A DNA stretch of 23,367 bases from Porphyromonadaceae bacterium UBA7042 (GTDB lineage: Bacteria; Bacteroidota; Bacteroidia; Bacteroidales; Muribaculaceae): contig DLAR01000106.1 in NCBI GenBank assembly GCA_002494015.1, positions 19,346-42,712 on the forward strand, given 5' to 3'. Within the stretch, counting starts at the first letter, position 1, and each line of letters begins with the position of its first letter. The translations under genes and the position numbers were made by a program. The notes below the pieces were generated by a model. That model worked only from the letters and a program-made list of their open reading frames with translations. It ran no database searches and had not been told where the DNA came from. Below are positions 1 to 6,895 of this stretch, piece by piece.

Positions 1-14
1 CAAAGTCAATCTTT

Positions 15-40
15 AGAGTATGTTTACTTTTAACTTTATG
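15..40 (+). repeat. Short dispersed repeat, copy A
   Basis: The core AGAG-TA-TGTTTACTTTT followed by ACTT and ATG matches, in inverted orientation, the copy at 178-154. The two share an 11-base identical core (21-31 against 172-162) and AGAG, ACTT and ATG at matching places, with one single-base gap. A looser version with a 2-base insertion occurs at 4641-4660. All copies are intergenic. The function is unknown; this could be a remnant of a small mobile element or a recurrent intergenic motif. Confidence 0.5.
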
Positions 41-153
41 AAATATTTATAGCCCTTTTCGACCAATTTTAAGCTTTTGTTCAGTCATTATGGACCCCCA
101 TAACTCTTTCACAAAATCTAAAAATGGAATCGAAAATCTTCTCTAAACCTTAA

Positions 154-178
154 CATAAGTCAAAAGTAAACACTCTCT
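154..178 (-). repeat. Short dispersed repeat, copy B (inverted relative to copy A)
   Basis: Read on the minus strand from 178 to 154 this gives AGAG-AG-TGTTTACTTTT-G-ACTT-ATG, nearly identical to copy A at 15-40. With copy A it brackets about 110 bases of AT-rich sequence, an arrangement resembling the inverted ends of a very small element. No target-site duplication could be recognised. Confidence 0.5.
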
Positions 179-233
179 TAGAAAAGCCCTTTAATAGCGT
201 TTTCGTCGTTAAAAATGGTGTAATTGAATAATC

Positions 234-267
234 TTTGCGATTAATTGCTAAAAAATGCTTATATTTG
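234..267 (+). promoter_or_regulatory. Candidate Bacteroidota promoter for the metal-transporter operon
   Basis: A TTTG box at 234-237 and a TATATTTG box at 260-267 (consensus TAnnTTTG) are 22 bases apart, close to the spacing known for the Bacteroidota primary sigma factor. The predicted transcript would begin near 275, about 30 bases before the ATG at 304. A near-palindrome, GCGATTAATTGC (237-248, matching its reverse complement at 10 of 12 positions), lies between the boxes and could be an operator; that is speculation. Confidence 0.6.
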
Positions 268-303
268 CAAAAATAACTTGCTTTACATTCTTTTTCACTC
301 ATA

Positions 304-1209
304 ATGCATATCCGCTATACAAAATATTTTGTACTCCTGCTGTCGGTCATGGCTATGACACTGACCGGATTTGCCGTCATGACAGCTTGCAGTTCACGCG
401 GCCACGAACGTCCTATCGTCACTGTCAGCATCGAGCCGCAGAAATATATTCTCGAACAGATTACCGGCGACCGCATCGACGTGCGCTGTCTGCTTGGCAA
501 CGGTGGCAATCCCGAGAATTATGACCCGACGGTGACTCACCTTATGAACCTTGAGAAATCGCTTGCCTACCTGAGAATGGGAAACATCGGTTTCGAGGAC
601 GCGATTCTCGACAAAGTGAGAGAGTCTAACCCCGGTCTTGCTATATTCAACACATCAGAAGGCATCCGGCTTATCACGGGGACCCATCACCACGGAGCCG
701 AGAAAGGAAATGACATTCCCGATCCGCATACATGGACCTCTTTCAAAAATGCCCGCGTGATAGCAGCCAACATGCTTGACGCGATGGTCAACGTTGACCC
801 CAAACACGAAAAGGACTACCGCAAAAACTTCGACCGATTCGCTGCGCGTCTCGACTCGCTCGACCATCTCGCCGACTCGCTGATGACGCCCCATCGCGGC
901 GAGGCATTTCTCGTGTGGCATCCGTCACTGAGCTACTTTGCCCGCGACTATGGCATGGAGCAGATTGCTCTCGGAGAGACCGAAAACAAGGAAATTTCGG
1001 TCAACGCCCTGCGCTCGACCATCGACGAGGCCCGCAGCCATAATGCCCGGGTATTTTTCTTCCAAAAAGATTTTGACAGCCGCCAAGTCAGCGCGATAAA
1101 CGACGAAATAGGGGCGACTGAGGTTGACATCAACCCTCTCGACTATGATTGGGAAAACAGCATGATGACTGTGGTTAACGCTATTGCCGGAAAAAATGGA
1201 CAACACTGA
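304..1209 (+). CDS. znuA: Zinc/manganese ABC transporter substrate-binding lipoprotein (ZnuA/TroA family)
   Basis: This 301-residue protein should capture a divalent metal in the periplasm for an ABC importer. It has a hydrophobic N-terminus ending in MTAC at Cys29, a weak but plausible lipobox. Family features are visible in order: IVTVSIEPQKYIL near 38-50, a cluster-A9 helix region, a His-rich stretch HHH at 128-130, the ligand-like His142 in DPHTW, His206 in VWHPSLSYFARDYG, and a late Asp in the INPLDYDW region. The first ligand loop, usually PHxYEPT, reads NPENYDPT at 69-76, so the usual His is replaced by Glu71. The start at 304 gives a basic signal-peptide n-region. The ATPase gene overlaps its end by 14 bases, indicating coupled translation. 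The metal could be zinc or manganese; the symbol is by family, not proof of specificity. Confidence 0.85.
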   Translation: MHIRYTKYFVLLLSVMAMTLTGFAVMTACSSRGHERPIVTVSIEPQKYILEQITGDRIDVRCLLGNGGNPENYDPTVTHLMNLEKSLAYLRMGNIGFEDAILDKVRESNPGLAIFNTSEGIRLITGTHHHGAEKGNDIPDPHTWTSFKNARVIAANMLDAMVNVDPKHEKDYRKNFDRFAARLDSLDHLADSLMTPHRGEAFLVWHPSLSYFARDYGMEQIALGETENKEISVNALRSTIDEARSHNARVFFFQKDFDSRQVSAINDEIGATEVDINPLDYDWENSMMTVVNAIAGKNGQH

Positions 1210-1894
1210 TAAAAGGATAATAACACTTGACCATGTGTCGATGCAACACGACAGCCGCGTCATTCTTGACGACATCTGTTTCACAGTCAACCGCGGCGAC
1301 TTCGTGGCCATAACCGGGCCCAACGGTGGAGGAAAGACCACGCTGCTACGCATCCTGCTCCGGCTGCTTAAACCCACCCGTGGCTCGGTTGCCTACTTTG
1401 ACAACGGGCAGCGCGTAAGCAATCTCGAAATCGGCTATCTGCCACAAAAAAACATGATTGACTCCCGGTTTCCCATCTGCGTTGACGAGGTTGTCGCGTC
1501 GGGGTTGCTCGGCAACAAGGGTATAACAATCGAGGAACGCAACAGGCGCGTAGCCGAGACCATTGAACTGGTGGGACTGGCCGAGCGACGCGGACAGAGT
1601 ATCGGAACCCTTTCGGGAGGACAACTTCAACGCGCCTTGATGGGACGGGCAATAATATCGCGCCCCGAAGTACTCGTACTTGACGAGCCGCTAAGCTATG
1701 TGGATAAGAAATTCGAGCACCGCATCTATGAAATCGTGGCCGAGCTGTCACAGTCAACCACAATTCTCCTTGTGTCACACGAGATGTCGACAATCGCCGG
1801 AATGGCCAACCGCCACCTCATCATCGACCGTACCCTCGAAGAATGCCACTCGGCCCACCACCATGTCCACTACGACTGCGACTGCGAGGGATAG
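1196..1894 (+). CDS. znuC: Metal ABC transporter ATP-binding protein (ZnuC family)
   Basis: This 232-residue ATPase would drive import of the metal delivered by the upstream binding protein. Visible motifs are Walker A GPNGGGKT at 41-48, a Q-loop Gln84, the signature LSGGQLQRA at 139-147, Walker B VLVLDE at 159-164 and an H-loop His195 in LLVSHE. The ATG at 1196 is preferred; an in-frame TTG at 1184 would add four residues without gain. The C-terminus is unusual: after ECHSA comes HHHVHYDCDCEG, rich in His, Cys and Asp, suggesting a metal-sensing or metal-binding tail. No permease (ZnuB) follows. The next gene is convergent and begins only 9 bases away, so the membrane subunit must be encoded elsewhere or be absent. 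Confidence 0.88.
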   Translation: MDNTDKRIITLDHVSMQHDSRVILDDICFTVNRGDFVAITGPNGGGKTTLLRILLRLLKPTRGSVAYFDNGQRVSNLEIGYLPQKNMIDSRFPICVDEVVASGLLGNKGITIEERNRRVAETIELVGLAERRGQSIGTLSGGQLQRALMGRAIISRPEVLVLDEPLSYVDKKFEHRIYEIVAELSQSTTILLVSHEMSTIAGMANRHLIIDRTLEECHSAHHHVHYDCDCEG

Positions 1895-1903
1895 CCGATT
1901 CCT

Positions 1904-2728
1904 CTATTTCGCTGAATGATAGGCGACAAGACCGGCTGATGGAGAAGGGGTGACGAGGCCGATGGTGCAACCGGCACGACGGGCGGCATCGGCGAGCTGG
2001 CGACTGAAATTGGCGGCAATCGATCCGGTAAAGTTGACCGGCAGACGGTCATGACCGTCATAGGCGCACACGTTGTTGCGGAAAAACGCCTCAAATGACT
2101 CAACGACCATGCGCTCTACATCAGAGTCACCGATATACTCGTTAATAAACGGAGCAAAGGAAGCGAGAAACGCTGCGGGGCGCTCCCCACGGTAAGTGCG
2201 GGCGATAACATCTCCGGCAGTCAGACCGTAACGGTCCTCAAACGCCGCCGTAACCTCAGGCGACAGCCGTCGTTTAAACACCATGTTGAGCATATTGCGC
2301 CCCAAGACAGCCCCGCTCCCCTCGTCGCCAAGTATATAACCGAGCGCGGGAACATTGTCAACAATCGTGTTTCCGTCATAGAGACACGAATTGGCACCGG
2401 TTCCGAGAATGCATGCAATCCCCGCCTCGCGGCCGCATAGCGCGCGAGCTGCCGCAAGCATGTCGCTCGCAACCTCGACATCAGCACCGGCAAAACGAGC
2501 GGAAAGCATATTTCGAACCTCGTCTATAATTCCGCCGAGACATCCGGCCCCGTAAAAATAGACCGCATCTACTGTCCCGACATCAAGTGTATCAAGAATT
2601 TCAGACAAAGGCTTCACCCCTGTCTGGGAAAAATTTATGCCCTCGGTAACGACTCGGTCGACCACCGTGTCACCGTCAGCCACAATCCATTCTATTTTCG
2701 TGGCTCCGCAATCAGCTATCAGATGCAT
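1904..2728 (-). CDS. BadF/BadG/BcrA/BcrD-family ATPase, N-acetylglucosamine-kinase-like
   Basis: This 274-residue protein belongs to the ASKHA fold of sugar kinases and related ATPases. Family signs are the phosphate-1 motif with DCGATK at 6-11, YFYGAGC near 57-63, Asp89 in VASDML as the likely catalytic base, LGTGAN at 108-113 and the loop GDEGSG at 134-139. The C-terminal segment NFTGSIAANF followed by SPSAGL resembles bacterial and eukaryotic GlcNAc kinases. A role in phosphorylating GlcNAc or another amino sugar is likely but not proven. It is the last gene of a four-gene minus-strand operon, 18 bases after the S4 protein gene, and ends 9 bases from the convergent znuC, leaving no room for a separate terminator. 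Confidence 0.78.
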   Translation of the reverse strand: MHLIADCGATKIEWIVADGDTVVDRVVTEGINFSQTGVKPLSEILDTLDVGTVDAVYFYGAGCLGGIIDEVRNMLSARFAGADVEVASDMLAAARALCGREAGIACILGTGANSCLYDGNTIVDNVPALGYILGDEGSGAVLGRNMLNMVFKRRLSPEVTAAFEDRYGLTAGDVIARTYRGERPAAFLASFAPFINEYIGDSDVERMVVESFEAFFRNNVCAYDGHDRLPVNFTGSIAANFSRQLADAARRAGCTIGLVTPSPSAGLVAYHSAK

Positions 2729-2746
2729 CAGTCAGATAATCAATTA

Positions 2747-3175
2747 TTATTCCTCCTCATCAAAGTCGAGGTCATCAAAGTCCCAACCGTCGGCGAGATC
2801 CGAGGTAAATTCTTTCAGGTCGCGGCCTTCGCGCTTGGTGGGGCGGCCGAGTCCCTTGCGGCGGTCGATAAATCCTGATATTTTCACAACTTCGAGCAGG
2901 TCAAGCTCGCTGCGCGGGGTGACATTTTCCATGTATTCAGGCACCAGTTTCGCCCCGAGACGGTTCTCGGTGAGCGCGAGTGCTTTGAACGAGTAGGTCA
3001 CAGGCGGCTTGCGCACATTGATAATATCGCCCACCTTAATCATGCGCGAAGGCTTGACAACCGCCCCGCCTACGCTCACGCGGCCCTTCTTGCAAGCCTC
3101 GGTAGCGACAGTGCGGGTCTTGAATATGCGCATGGCCCACAGCCATTTATCGATGCGTACTTCACTCTTTGCCAT
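2747..3175 (-). CDS. S4-domain RNA-binding protein (Hsp15/HslR-like)
   Basis: This 142-residue protein starts with an S4 RNA-binding domain (about residues 6-66), seen in RIDKWLWAMRIFKTRTVA and the later GRVSVGGAVVKPSRMIKVGD. In E. coli, Hsp15 binds 50S subunits carrying stalled nascent chains. The second half has a basic segment (DRRKGLGRPTKREGRD) followed by a strongly acidic tail (DFDDLDFDEEE). Its place 4 bases after pth, in an operon with L25, supports a role in ribosome or peptidyl-tRNA quality control. The specific function in this organism is inferred. Confidence 0.85.
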   Translation of the reverse strand: MAKSEVRIDKWLWAMRIFKTRTVATEACKKGRVSVGGAVVKPSRMIKVGDIINVRKPPVTYSFKALALTENRLGAKLVPEYMENVTPRSELDLLEVVKISGFIDRRKGLGRPTKREGRDLKEFTSDLADGWDFDDLDFDEEE

Positions 3176-3179
3176 GAGT

Positions 3180-3743
3180 TTACTTATTATTATAGGTGTT
3201 CATTGCAATCTGGATTCCGGCAAGACAGAATGTCTTGATAGCATCTACGGCAATGTCGATGCGGGCCGGGAGCAATTTCTGCTGCTCGGGGGTAAATTGC
3301 CCAAGCACATAGTCAATCTGGCATCCGCGCGGGAAGTCGTTGCCGATTCCGAAACGCAGGCGCGGATAGGCATCGGTGCCGAGCATGGCTGCTATGTTTT
3401 TAAGACCGTTGTGACCGGCATCGCTGCCCCGCGGCTTTATGCGGACAGCTCCAAACGGCAAGGCGATATCATCGACTATCACAAGGATATTTTCAAGCTC
3501 GATACCCTCCTTCTCCTTCCAGTAACGCACGGCGTTACCCGAGAGGTTCATGTAGGTCGACGGTTTCAGCAACACTAGCTGGGCGTTCTTGACACGGGCG
3601 CGGGCCACGTCACCGTAACGCTCGGTCGTAAAAGAAACATTGGATGCCTCGGCAAAGGCATCCAACGTCCTAAATCCTATGTTGTGGCGGGTGCCGACAT
3701 ACTCGTTTCCGATGTTGCCGAGACCCACTATGAGATATTTCAT
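3180..3743 (-). CDS. pth: Peptidyl-tRNA hydrolase
   Basis: This 187-residue enzyme cleaves peptidyl-tRNA released from ribosomes, recycling the tRNA. The usual bacterial length and all key residues are present: Asn10 and His20 (the catalytic His in GTRHNIGF), Asn66 in YMNLSG, Asp91 in VDDIALPFG, and His111-Asn112 in GHNGLKN. It follows rplY with a 78-base gap containing a strong hairpin (3766-3804) and precedes the S4-domain gene by 4 bases. The rplY-pth order is common in bacteria and supports the call. Confidence 0.96.
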   Translation of the reverse strand: MKYLIVGLGNIGNEYVGTRHNIGFRTLDAFAEASNVSFTTERYGDVARARVKNAQLVLLKPSTYMNLSGNAVRYWKEKEGIELENILVIVDDIALPFGAVRIKPRGSDAGHNGLKNIAAMLGTDAYPRLRFGIGNDFPRGCQIDYVLGQFTPEQQKLLPARIDIAVDAIKTFCLAGIQIAMNTYNNK

Positions 3744-3765
3744 AGAGTTTAGCTGTTTAATCAGA

Positions 3766-3804
3766 TTTTCAGCTGTCAGGCCCGGAAGACCTGACAGCTG
3801 AAAA
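3766..3804 (-). terminator. Perfect 15-bp hairpin between rplY and pth
   Basis: The arms TTTTCAGCTGTCAGG (3766-3780) and its exact complement (3790-3804) enclose a 9-base loop. On the minus strand the structure lies 17 bases after the rplY stop and 22 bases before the pth ATG. There is no clean U-tract after it, only AAAATCTGATT, so it may be a partial terminator, an RNA-processing or stability element between cistrons, rather than a full stop. Confidence 0.75.
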
Positions 3805-3821
3805 CTAATAACTTGATGAGA

Positions 3822-4478
3822 TTACTTGCCTGCGGCAGCGGCAGCAGCGGCACCACGAGCGGCACGGGTGAGCTGAACGGCGCAGACAACAGCGTTCTTG
3901 GCGTTCATCAGTTCGAGACCTTCAAAGTGGAGGTCACCTACCTGCATAGACTTGCCGAGACCGAGGTTGTCAACATTGATAACGAGGGTTTCGGGGACCT
4001 GAGTGTAAGGAGCCTTAACGCGAAGTTTCTTCATTGAAAGAGTGAGCTTACCACCGGCCTTGACACCTTCGGCGTGGCCTTCAACTCTCACGGGAACTTC
4101 AATTACGACGGGTTTCTGTTCGTTAACTTCGAGAAGGTCGATGTGGAGGATAGTGTCTTTAACAGGGTGGAACTGGATATCCTTGAGGACAGCCATGCGG
4201 GTCTCACCGTTTACATTGAGCTCGATAGCGAAGATTTCGGGAGTGTAGATGAGCTTGCGCACTGCTTCCTGAGTTACAGCGAGGTCAGTGGTGATGAGAG
4301 CCTTTCCATTACCGATTTCAACGATTTTTTCACCCGGTTTCAGAGTTCCGGTGAAGGGAAGTTCAAAAACCTCGCCACCGTTGAGAACTACGGGGATTTT
4401 GTTTTCGTTACGGAGAGCCTTGGCGGCTTTCTTGCCCAGATCGGTACGGGCCTCGGCAGTCAGTTGAAATGTCTTCAT
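3822..4478 (-). CDS. rplY: 50S ribosomal protein L25 (long Ctc/TL5 form)
   Basis: This 218-residue ribosomal protein binds 5S rRNA. The N-terminal L25 domain (about 1-100) includes LKDIQFHPVKDTILHIDLLEV-type residues at its end. It is followed by the second beta domain of the general-stress Ctc/TL5 form (about 105-205), then an Ala-rich tail, AARGAAAAAAAGK. The tail is encoded by GC-rich GCN repeats at about 3825-3860. It is the first gene of the rplY-pth-S4-kinase operon. The ATG at 4478 gives the standard MKTFQL N-terminus. Confidence 0.95.
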   Translation of the reverse strand: MKTFQLTAEARTDLGKKAAKALRNENKIPVVLNGGEVFELPFTGTLKPGEKIVEIGNGKALITTDLAVTQEAVRKLIYTPEIFAIELNVNGETRMAVLKDIQFHPVKDTILHIDLLEVNEQKPVVIEVPVRVEGHAEGVKAGGKLTLSMKKLRVKAPYTQVPETLVINVDNLGLGKSMQVGDLHFEGLELMNAKNAVVCAVQLTRAARGAAAAAAAGK

Positions 4479-4574
4479 TTCTTGTTGATTGATTAAATTG
4501 TTGTGTTACTCAAAATTAAGTTATCAAAAATGCTCCTTAATTTCCCATCACACGGGGATGCTAAAAAGCGACCG

Positions 4575-4606
4575 CAAAGTTAACACTTATTTTTAACACA
4601 GGCAAC
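4575..4606 (-). promoter_or_regulatory. Candidate promoter for the rplY operon
   Basis: On the minus strand a TAACTTTG box (4582-4575) fits the Bacteroidota -7 consensus exactly. A GTTG box at 4606-4603, 20 bases upstream, is a fair match to the -33 TTTG. Transcription would begin near 4568, giving a leader of about 90 bases before the rplY ATG. Confidence 0.6.
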
Positions 4607-4621
4607 ACCTTGCTCAATCGT

Positions 4622-4660
4622 GTTTCACAACAAATGTTAAGAGCATGTTTAGACTTTTAA
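4622..4660 (+). repeat. Intergenic repeat: 19-base shared motif plus copy C of the short repeat
   Basis: GTTTCACAACAAATGTTAA (4622-4640) recurs with one change at 23237-23255. It is followed directly by GAGCATGTTTA-GA-CTTTTAA (4641-4660), which matches the repeat copies near the window start apart from a 2-base insertion. The stretch sits between the 3' end of the flippase gene and the rplY promoter. A loose inverted match to GTTAAGA occurs at about 4680-4689, so a terminator-like fold for the flippase operon is possible. Confidence 0.5.
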
Positions 4661-4696
4661 GAACCGGCCCGGCAATAAAGCATCTTAACCTGTGGC

Positions 4697-6181
4697 TCAA
4701 CCCTTGAAACGGTGGGCAAAATAGCCGATTACGTCACGCTGGATACGGGAACCGAGCAGCGCGTTGATTCCCATGTAGAGAGCAATGCCTGTAACCCCCT
4801 GAAGGATACCGGTCACGAGGGGATTGTCAACCACAAGCGCAATCGCGGCGACAGGAACGAGGATAAGAAGCGTCTCCATCAGGTAAGGGGTCAGGTCGAG
4901 AAGGAACGAAATGGCCGGCCGGTGACACAGCCTGACAGCAATCAGCAGCGTGGCCACCCATGTCAGGGCCGAGGCTGCGAGCTGTCCCCACAGAAATATT
5001 TTCACTCCTTCAACGAGGCTGTCGGGGGAAGAAAGCGAGATATAAGGGAGCGTCACTATAATGGCGATAATCGCGGTTATATCGCGCAGAAGTTCGGTAT
5101 AGATCATGAGCCGCGAGCGTCCGAGAGCCATTATATAGTTATTATAAAGCGACTGGAGGACGGTGAAGACACCGCGCACGAGCAAAATCTGAAACAACCC
5201 TATCGAGGCATCCCATTTGGTTCCGAAAAGGATGTGGAAAATCGGCGCGGCCATGACGGCAAGCAATCCGAGGGCCGGAAACAGCAGATAGGCGGTGAAA
5301 CGGTTCATCTTGGATGTCGCGGCAGCAAAACGTTCCGGGTCATCCTGCACTTGGGAGAGCGCGGGAAGAAATGACGCTCCAAGCACCTGTGCAAGTGATG
5401 AAATGCCCATTTTGCTCCACTTGTCGGCCTGTGAATAGTAACCGAGTGACACAAGGCCAACCCTGTTGCCGATAAAAAAGGCATATATCTCCTGAAAGGC
5501 AACGTTGAGAAACGAAGTCGCCATCACTCCTGAGCCGAAATTAAAAAATGACCTTAGCGATGCCACCGAGAATTTCAACAACGGCCTCCACTCGCTGGTC
5601 AGCCACAGGATGGCCGACTTTACCGTGGCGAGGGTGATGGCCTGCCACACGAGTGCCCATGCCCCCCACCCGGTGAGAGCAAGAGTTATTCCGACAACCG
5701 CACTGAACACGAGACCGACGCTATTGCTCACCGCTATCATCTTGACCTGCATCATTTTTACGAGACGGTTGGCCGGCACAATGGCCGTCGCATTTATAAT
5801 GAATGTCAGAAACATCACCCTTGACAAGGGAATGATGCGCATGTCCTTTTTGAAAATATCAGCAATCAGCGGGGCTGCGAAAAACAGGATGATGTAGATG
5901 ACGACGGCCACCCCGATGTTGAACCACATCACGGTCGAATAGTCGAGATGGGAAGGCTTCTTACGCTGAATCAGCGCCGACGCAAACCCGCTGTCAACAA
6001 AGAGGGTCGCAAATGCCTGAAACACCATAATGGCAGCCACGAGACCATAGTCGGAGTGGGACAACAGCCGCGCCAGTACCACGCCGGTAACGGCATAGAG
6101 AAACTGGGTGGCCACGCGGTCAATCGCGTTCCACTTGATGGTACGGGCCACCTTGAGTTTCAGATTGTCGTCCTCGGACAT
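4697..6181 (-). CDS. Polysaccharide/lipopolysaccharide flippase (MOP superfamily, Wzx-like)
   Basis: This 494-residue integral membrane protein has many hydrophobic segments, consistent with about 12-14 helices. Its N-terminus carries the family pattern KWNAIDRVATQ, then ARLLSHSDYGLVAAIMVFQ and DSGFASALIQRK. Such proteins flip undecaprenyl-linked oligosaccharide repeats across the inner membrane for capsule, O-antigen or exopolysaccharide assembly. No glycosyltransferases lie nearby, which is unusual for a dedicated Wzx; its substrate cannot be read from context. It is the last gene of the dusB operon, 6 bases after the GIN-domain gene. Confidence 0.85.
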   Translation of the reverse strand: MSEDDNLKLKVARTIKWNAIDRVATQFLYAVTGVVLARLLSHSDYGLVAAIMVFQAFATLFVDSGFASALIQRKKPSHLDYSTVMWFNIGVAVVIYIILFFAAPLIADIFKKDMRIIPLSRVMFLTFIINATAIVPANRLVKMMQVKMIAVSNSVGLVFSAVVGITLALTGWGAWALVWQAITLATVKSAILWLTSEWRPLLKFSVASLRSFFNFGSGVMATSFLNVAFQEIYAFFIGNRVGLVSLGYYSQADKWSKMGISSLAQVLGASFLPALSQVQDDPERFAAATSKMNRFTAYLLFPALGLLAVMAAPIFHILFGTKWDASIGLFQILLVRGVFTVLQSLYNNYIMALGRSRLMIYTELLRDITAIIAIIVTLPYISLSSPDSLVEGVKIFLWGQLAASALTWVATLLIAVRLCHRPAISFLLDLTPYLMETLLILVPVAAIALVVDNPLVTGILQGVTGIALYMGINALLGSRIQRDVIGYFAHRFKG

Positions 6182-6187
6182 GAATCG

Positions 6188-6895
6188 CTATTTTTCCATC
6201 AGAGGCTCAATCTTGATGCCGACCGACGATTTTTTGATTTCGGGTTTGCCTCGATAATAGATTTTGCTACTGCCGAGACCGTAGACGCTCAGCTTGTTAA
6301 CCGCCCATACCCCTATCGAGCCTGTTCCGCTGGCTTTTACCGTAACCTCGGCAGCCTCAAGCTCGTCGGCCTGAATCACTCCGGTGCCGTAGAACGTATA
6401 ACGGGCGTCATCACATTTCCCGGTAAGAATCAGCAACCCGTTACCGGTCTTTATCGCACCGTTGACACGGGTCGACTTGATATTGCGCACGACAAGATGC
6501 CCGTTACCTATCACATTGGCCGTCAGCTGGGAGCAGGGAGCGACAGTCAGGACACGCACCGTCGAGTCGCCTGAATTTTCCACCTTGTTTAGAAAAGATG
6601 AGTAGACTGTGACCGTGGGCAGTTTTCCGGCAGCCGAGGCGCCGTCGGCAGTCTGGACTTCGAGCGTGCCCTTGGGATTGCTGAAAATCAGCATAGACGC
6701 GCGGTCAGGCGTTGTCTCGAAGACAGCCATTCCGGCCGAGTCGGGGTTGCAGCGATAATCGACATTGATACTGTTGACCACTTTCAACTCGTTGAACTCG
6801 TTGATGTTTAATGCATATCGTGTCGTTTCCTGAGCACGGGCACAGAAAACTGACAGAATAAAGATGACAAGTAAATTGACGCGGTGCATTTTCAT
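6188..6895 (-). CDS. Secreted head GIN-domain protein (DUF2807 family)
   Basis: This 235-residue protein has a signal peptide, cleaved probably after CARA at about residue 21. The rest is a beta-rich repetitive domain with the motifs FNELKVVNSINVDY, a run of Gly/Ser/Asn turns (GNGHLVV, GTGVIQ, GTGSIG, GLGSSKIYYRG), typical of the head GIN domain. The fold resembles a beta-helix; the family is common in Bacteroidota and its function is not established. The start overlaps the dusB stop as ATGA (6892-6895), so translation is probably coupled. A second Met two codons later is an alternative start. Confidence 0.82.
   Translation of the reverse strand: MKMHRVNLLVIFILSVFCARAQETTRYALNINEFNELKVVNSINVDYRCNPDSAGMAVFETTPDRASMLIFSNPKGTLEVQTADGASAAGKLPTVTVYSSFLNKVENSGDSTVRVLTVAPCSQLTANVIGNGHLVVRNIKSTRVNGAIKTGNGLLILTGKCDDARYTFYGTGVIQADELEAAEVTVKASGTGSIGVWAVNKLSVYGLGSSKIYYRGKPEIKKSSVGIKIEPLMEK

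Larger units (their letters stand above)
1..303. other. AT-rich intergenic region upstream of the metal-transporter genes
   Basis: No convincing coding sequence is seen here. A short reading frame that starts at 255 overlaps the transporter gene in another frame and has no family features. The stretch is AT-rich and contains two inverted copies of a short repeat (about 15-40 and 154-178), a small perfect hairpin at 88-103 (TTATGG, loop ACCC, CCATAA), and a promoter-like pair of boxes at 234-267. The left end is open, so part of this may be the 3' flank of a gene outside the window. Confidence 0.7.

Noticed and set aside
1184..1195. TTG start for the transporter ATPase
   Set aside because: The ATG four codons later is a stronger start and retains the whole domain.
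3825..3860. GC-rich trinucleotide repeat as a possible phase-variable tract
   Set aside because: It encodes the Ala-rich tail of L25 in frame, with mixed GCN codons, so slippage would only change tail length; Ala/Lys tails are usual in this family.
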